NCBI GenBank assembly: GCA_902984215.1
Contig: CADWAF010004407.1
Coordinates: forward strand, 1 to 10,678
Source of the DNA: Willaertia magna
Lineage: Eukaryota; Heterolobosea; Eutetramitea; Acrasida; Naegleriidae
Length of the DNA: 10,678 nt
Direction: 5' to 3'
Shown: in pieces, positions 7,517 through 10,678 of the stretch
Numbering within the stretch: position 1 is the first letter of the stretch
Layout: the number at the start of each line of letters is the position of its first letter
Notes under the pieces: model-generated
Told to the model about the DNA's origin: nothing
What the model saw: the letters and a program-made list of their open reading frames with translations, nothing else
Databases searched by the model: none
Position numbers and translations under genes: made by a program

Positions 7517-7723
7517 CCTCTATTGGTGTTTGCCACAGACTTTAATAAAATAGAAAGCAAGGAATACCTTACTGCTTGCCAACAAACCAATTAATGCAAA
7601 TCACAGTGACGTTGCTTTTTGAAGGTGCTAAAACACAATTCTTTTTTCATTAAAAAAAAAGGCTCAATTTATTAATCTAAATTAATCTATCGTTAAGATC
7701 AATATAAAAAAATTTACGGCAAA
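7517..7723. promoter_or_regulatory. Divergent promoter region between the Asn-rich gene and the OSBP gene
   Basis: These 207 bases must drive both flanking genes. Visible elements are: a nine-base direct repeat ATTAATCTA at 7671-7679 and 7681-7689, spaced ten bases apart, close to one helical turn; a TGACGT half-site at 7607-7612 of the CREB/bZIP type; and a hairpin-like AAGCA...TGCTT with an inner AAGG/CCTT between 7555 and 7577. On the minus strand, GTAAGG at 7572-7567 and an AG ending at 7518 would make a 55-base intron. None of these elements has support beyond its sequence. Confidence 0.5.
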
Positions 7724-8963
7724 ATGTCCACCAATGATAATCGTGAGATGACTGAAACTGAAAAGAAGTTTTTTGAAGATACTTCTGATTTAGAATTATT
7801 AAAAAGCCAACAAGAAACTTATAATGAAGATCCAGAAGATGAATATTTAAAAGTTAGAGATAGTGAAGATGCATATAATTTAATATATGAATTCTTAAAA
7901 CAATTAAAGCCTGGTACTGAATTGTGGAGAATTTCTGTTCCTACTTATATCCTTCAACCTGTATCTTTATTAGAAAAACTTTCCCACTATTCTTCTCCAA
8001 ATCATACTATTGAAGATATCAATAAAGAACAATCTGCCGAACAAAGATTTATTAAAGTACTTGCTTGGATCATTAGTAATTGGAGAAGTATCCCTAGACC
8101 AGGCTTAACCCATTCAAAGCCTTACAATCCAGTATTAGGTGAAATTTTCAAATGTAAATGGCATCATGGAGAAGATAAAGAAGATGTTACTAAATTCCTT
8201 GGAGAACAAGTCAGTCATCATCCTCCAATTTCTGCTTTTTGTTGTCATAATGAAAAACGTAAATTTACTTATAGTGGTTATGTATTCCCACAAACTACAT
8301 TTAGTTGGAATTCTGTTACGACGACTATGGATGGTGAATTTAGTGTTGAATTGGGTAATTTTGATGAAAAGTATGTTATAAATCATCCTCCAGTTAGTGT
8401 TAGTAATTTATTCTGGGGTACAACTGTTGTTGAAATGTAAGTTTTTTAAATTTCATAATTAATGATTGATGATTATTCAATAATTAATATTTAGTTATGA
8501 TTATTTGACTGTTTCATGTGAAAAGACTGGTTATAATGCAAAGATCTACTTTGAATATGGTAAAGATAATTATCTCTCGGGATATATCTATGATAGAGAT
8601 GGTTATAAGAAACATTGGGTTGAAGGTAAAGTTAATCAAGTTGTTGAAATACAAAACTATTCTACAAGTGAAAAGAAAGTTTTATATGATGTTCAAACAT
8701 TAACTCGTCCAGCAAAAGTAATTGCACCAATTAGTGAACAAGAAGCAAATGAATCAAGAAGAAATTGGCATAAGGCTACTTATGAATTAAAGAAGAGTAA
8801 TTTTGATGAAGCTCAACTTCAAAAGCATTTAGTTGAAGAAAGAGAAAGAACTATTAGAAAAGAAAGAGAAGAAAAGGGAATTGAATGGTTACCAAAATAC
8901 TTTAAGAAAGAAGGTGAAAAGGCTTGGGTTGTTAAAGATGTTGACCTCGTAAACAAATTGTAA
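7724..8963 (+). CDS. Oxysterol-binding protein-related lipid transfer protein (ORD only), two exons
   Basis: Exons 7724-8436 and 8495-8963 join to give 393 residues. The join makes codon AT|T (Ile238), replacing an immediate stop and linking T-T-V-V-E to Y-D-Y-L-T-V. The protein is a lone sterol/PI4P-binding domain, about the size of yeast Osh4, with no PH domain or ankyrin repeats. The family signature E-Q-V-S-H-H-P-P is at 161-168 and K-P-Y-N-P-V-L-G-E at 132-140. These supply the Lys, Asn and two His that hold the PI4P headgroup. The C-terminal charged helix (I-R-K-E-R-E-E-K-G-I-E-W) matches the Osh4 helix that closes the site. The role is exchange of sterol or another lipid for PI4P between membranes; the exact cargo cannot be read from the sequence. 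Near the N-terminus, E-K-K-F-F-E-D-T-S-D resembles an FFAT motif, which binds VAP on the ER. The gene converges on COMMD9, 47 bases away. Confidence 0.93.
8437..8494 (+). other. 58-base GT-AG intron in the OSBP gene
   Basis: The intron begins GTAAGT and ends ATATTTAG. It is almost pure A and T, is not a multiple of three, and contains an in-frame stop if retained (TAA at 8438-8440). Removing it restores one continuous family-typical reading frame. It sits in phase 2. It is the only intron in this window confirmed by protein continuity, and its length sets a guide for judging other candidates here. Confidence 0.93.
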
Positions 8964-9004
8964 AATAATAACTAGTATTATACCTTTGTAATGTTTTTTA
9001 CAAA

Positions 9005-9010
9005 AATAAA
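9005..9010 (+). terminator. AATAAA polyadenylation signal for the OSBP gene
   Basis: A plus-strand AATAAA ends at the base just before the COMMD9 stop codon (9011-9013 on the other strand), 42 bases after the OSBP stop. If it is used, the OSBP mRNA would end within the antisense of the COMMD9 C-terminal codons. Confidence 0.5.
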
Positions 9011-9640
9011 TTATTTTATAGAAGCTAATTGATCTCTAATCTTACCAAAACCTTTCAACATGGTAGATAATGTTTCTCTATTCATTTCAAAATTAACTTG
9101 TTGTGTTGGACCCATAAGTTGTTTAGTACCTGAAGGATGTTGGACGTTTAATTGTACAACAACACTTGGGGCTGACATTTTAGTGATAACATGTGAAGCA
9201 GTACTTATATCAACTCTCCATTTCATATCAATTAATTTAGGTAAACTTATTTGTGTATTAATACCTTGTTCTCTCCATAGATCAATATATTTCTCTACGG
9301 TAGATGCCATTAATTGTTTTAATTTGATAAAATTTTCATCATTATTTGAAGAAGATTTAAATAATTCAGATTCTAAAATTTGATTTGCTTCATGAAAATT
9401 ATAATATACACAATATTGAATAATATATAAAATAGTATTTAATAATTCTTCAATAATTATTAATTGATCATTAGCTTGTAATTGTTCGGCAACTAATTCA
9501 ATAAATTCATTATTAAATCCATCAAAACGTTGTTGATAAACTCTAAGAAAAACTTGTTCCACAAACCCTCTCGACGGAGCTTTAGCCAATAAATTCACAC
9601 TCTCTAATGATCTAGTGTTCGTATTATTGAAATGCCTCAT
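9011..9640 (-). CDS. COMMD9: COMM domain-containing protein 9 (Commander complex subunit)
   Basis: This 209-residue protein has the usual size for the family. The C-terminal COMM domain spans about 131-208: I-S-L-P-K-L-I-D-M-K-W-R-V-D, with the family Trp at 141, then A-P-S-V-V-V-Q-L-N-V, and the closing L-S-T-M-L-K-G-F-G-K-I-R-D-Q-L. The LP.L(V/I)D..WRVDI and GKIRDQL wording is closest to COMMD9 among the ten COMMD paralogues, as I recall them. The N-terminal 20-125 is helical, as expected of the COMMD HN domain. COMMD proteins form a ten-member ring with CCDC22 and CCDC93 that works with Retriever in endosome-to-surface recycling, here in the cytosol and on endosomes. The start is the only ATG before an AT-rich leader. 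The loop at 168-181 (H-P-S-G-T-K-Q-L-M-G) sits where human COMMD9 also has an insert. Confidence 0.9.
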   Translation of the reverse strand: MRHFNNTNTRSLESVNLLAKAPSRGFVEQVFLRVYQQRFDGFNNEFIELVAEQLQANDQLIIIEELLNTILYIIQYCVYYNFHEANQILESELFKSSSNNDENFIKLKQLMASTVEKYIDLWREQGINTQISLPKLIDMKWRVDISTASHVITKMSAPSVVVQLNVQHPSGTKQLMGPTQQVNFEMNRETLSTMLKGFGKIRDQLASIK

Positions 9641-9755
9641 TTTTTAAATTTTAGAAGCTAGCCTTGTAGGAGAAGATGTTTCCATTGGGAAGGCTAAAAA
9701 ACTAGTAATTTTCGAAAACATCTTAGTTAAGGCTGGTAAGCAATTATTTTTAAAA
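9641..9755. promoter_or_regulatory. Short divergent promoter between COMMD9 and TRAX, with inverted repeats
   Basis: These 115 bases separate two start codons pointing away from each other and are less AT-rich than other spacers here. They hold a nine-base inverted repeat (AAGATGTTT at 9673-9681, AAACATCTT at 9716-9724). A seven-base inverted repeat partly interleaves with it (TAGCCTT at 9659-9665, AAGGCTA at 9690-9696), and AAGGCT recurs at 9729-9734. These could be paired binding sites for a shared regulator. I cannot assign one. Confidence 0.5.
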
Positions 9756-10678
9756 ATGAAGAGAAAGAATTTTGAGAATTCATCATCTTCTGTTGATCAA
9801 CAACAACAACAAACAAGAATGCAACAAGAAGGAGAGCAACAACAACAACAACCATCGGAAGAGGTTTCATCTATAATTTCTAATGATGATGATGATAATT
9901 TTAATAAGCCACCAATAGAAAATACTACTTCTAACTATTCCAGAGGTCATGGCGGAAGAGGTAGAGGTGGTAGAGGAAGAGGTGGTGGTGGTGGATATCA
10001 TCAAAGAAGTAATAGTTATAATAAAAAACAAAAACATTTTAAACATGCACTGGAACAACTTTTCGATCAATACGCAACACTATTAGATATGAATAATGAT
10101 AAAAAAGAAAGAATCTATAAAGCCTCCCGAGATGTTACCATTGAAAGTAAACGTCTTGTATTTTTACTTCAACGTTATTCACCAAAAACAAATAATAAAG
10201 AAGAAATTTTAAATGAAGCAAAAGAAAAGATTGAAATGATAGTAAAAGAATATCTTTCAATCGTAAAGAAAGAAATTGATGAAAAGTCTGATGAATACTT
10301 TTGGAAATACGCTAGGTCTTATTCTTTTGGTTTACAAGAACTAATTGAAGGTATTTCGTTTTATTACTTTATAAAAGATGGTTCTTTAATAACATTAGAA
10401 GCCTTACAATCGGAAATTAATTTTCAAGTCTCCCCTTTAGATTATCTATTAGGAATTGCAGATCTTACAGGAGAGTTAATGCGTTTAGCTACAACTAATT
10501 TTAATGTAGAAGAAATACCAAAACAAATTCTTTCCTTTATGAATGAAATGTATTCTAACTTTTTAGATATAATGACTAGTGCTAAAGGTTTATCTCCATA
10601 TGAAGAGAAGGATTTAAAAACGAAATTGGATATTATGGAAACAAGTTTATCAAAAGTTGAAAAGATTTGTTATGCTAT
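9756..10678 (+). CDS. TSNAX: Translin-associated factor X (TRAX), partial, with Q-rich and RGG-rich N-terminus
   Basis: From the ATG at 9756 the frame stays open to the right edge: 307 codons plus two bases, so the 3' end is missing. Residues 97-307 follow TRAX closely: R-D-V-T-I-E-S-K-R at 125-133, F-G-L-Q-E-L-I-E-G at 191-199, L-L-G-I-A-D-L-T-G-E-L-M-R at 231-243, and K-V-E-K-I-C-Y-A at the edge. The acidic residues that form the endonuclease site of C3PO (human E126, E129, D193, E197) are kept as E195, E198, D236 and E240. TRAX pairs with translin to cut RNA, for example RNAi passenger strands and tRNA fragments. The 30-odd-residue loop before the P-x-D-Y-L-L-G motif of human TRAX is absent. 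The N-terminus is unusual: K-R-K at 2-4, two Q5 runs, D4, then an RGG/GRG-rich block (63-80) and K-K-Q-K at 90-93, a likely nuclear signal. Confidence 0.92.
   Translation, partial: MKRKNFENSSSSVDQQQQQTRMQQEGEQQQQQPSEEVSSIISNDDDDNFNKPPIENTTSNYSRGHGGRGRGGRGRGGGGGYHQRSNSYNKKQKHFKHALEQLFDQYATLLDMNNDKKERIYKASRDVTIESKRLVFLLQRYSPKTNNKEEILNEAKEKIEMIVKEYLSIVKKEIDEKSDEYFWKYARSYSFGLQELIEGISFYYFIKDGSLITLEALQSEINFQVSPLDYLLGIADLTGELMRLATTNFNVEEIPKQILSFMNEMYSNFLDIMTSAKGLSPYEEKDLKTKLDIMETSLSKVEKICYA

Noticed and set aside
7594..7602. Octamer-like ATGCAAAT in the divergent spacer
   Set aside because: The factors that read this motif (POU family) are animal-specific, so a chance match is the simplest view.
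8135..8386. Overlapping frames of about 80 codons on both strands
   Set aside because: They lie inside the oxysterol-binding domain coding region and have no family features.
9060..9383. 107-codon plus-strand frame with many Cys and Ile
   Set aside because: It is the antisense shadow of COMMD9, whose COMM domain match is decisive.
9867..10070. 67-codon minus-strand frame rich in Ile, Ser and Thr
   Set aside because: It is the antisense shadow of the Asp-run and RGG region of TRAX; the plus-strand reading matches TRAX closely.
1..10678. tRNA or rRNA genes, CRISPR arrays, transposons, mitochondrial insert
   Set aside because: No cloverleaf-like pairing, regularly spaced repeats, long terminal or inverted repeats, or transposase/reverse transcriptase motifs were seen on either strand.

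Overview
The window is nuclear DNA from an AT-rich, gene-dense, free-living eukaryote, most likely an amoeba of the dictyostelid type or one with similar composition (a heterolobosean cannot be excluded). The reasons are: intergenic DNA that is nearly all A and T, long intact coding regions with A/T-ending codons, TAA stops in all five complete genes, asparagine and glutamine runs, very short spacers, a 58-base GT-AG intron, and only eukaryotic families. There are no signs of bacterial, viral or transposon DNA.

Layout, left to right. Bases 1-428 are AT-rich with no gene I can support. At 429-1013 (minus) lies what looks like a decayed F-box gene, readable only by changing frame. Next, also on the minus strand, is a secreted trypsin-family protease (1110-2027). 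A 334-base divergent spacer then leads to a 1396-residue FANCI-like Fanconi anaemia protein (2362-6552, plus). This spacer holds a perfect 18-base palindrome matching an E2F site three bases before the FANCI start codon. FANCI converges, with one base between stop codons, on an unrecognised asparagine-rich protein (6554-7516, minus).

A 207-base divergent spacer leads to a two-exon oxysterol-binding-protein-related lipid transfer protein (7724-8963, plus). This converges, with 47 bases between stops, on a COMMD9-like subunit of the Commander complex (9011-9640, minus). After a 115-base divergent spacer, a TRAX (translin-associated factor X) gene with an added glutamine-rich and RGG-rich N-terminus starts at 9756 and runs off the right edge.

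The genes do not form a pathway: they cover DNA crosslink repair, sterol/PI4P transport, endosomal recycling, RNA processing and extracellular proteolysis. The arrangement alternates divergent promoters and tail-to-tail ends, so opposing transcripts very probably overlap. I see no wholly new system. The most notable points are the missing ubiquitin-acceptor lysine in FANCI, the E2F palindrome at its start, the odd activation site and S1 pocket of the protease, the RGG-TRAX architecture and the F-box relic.
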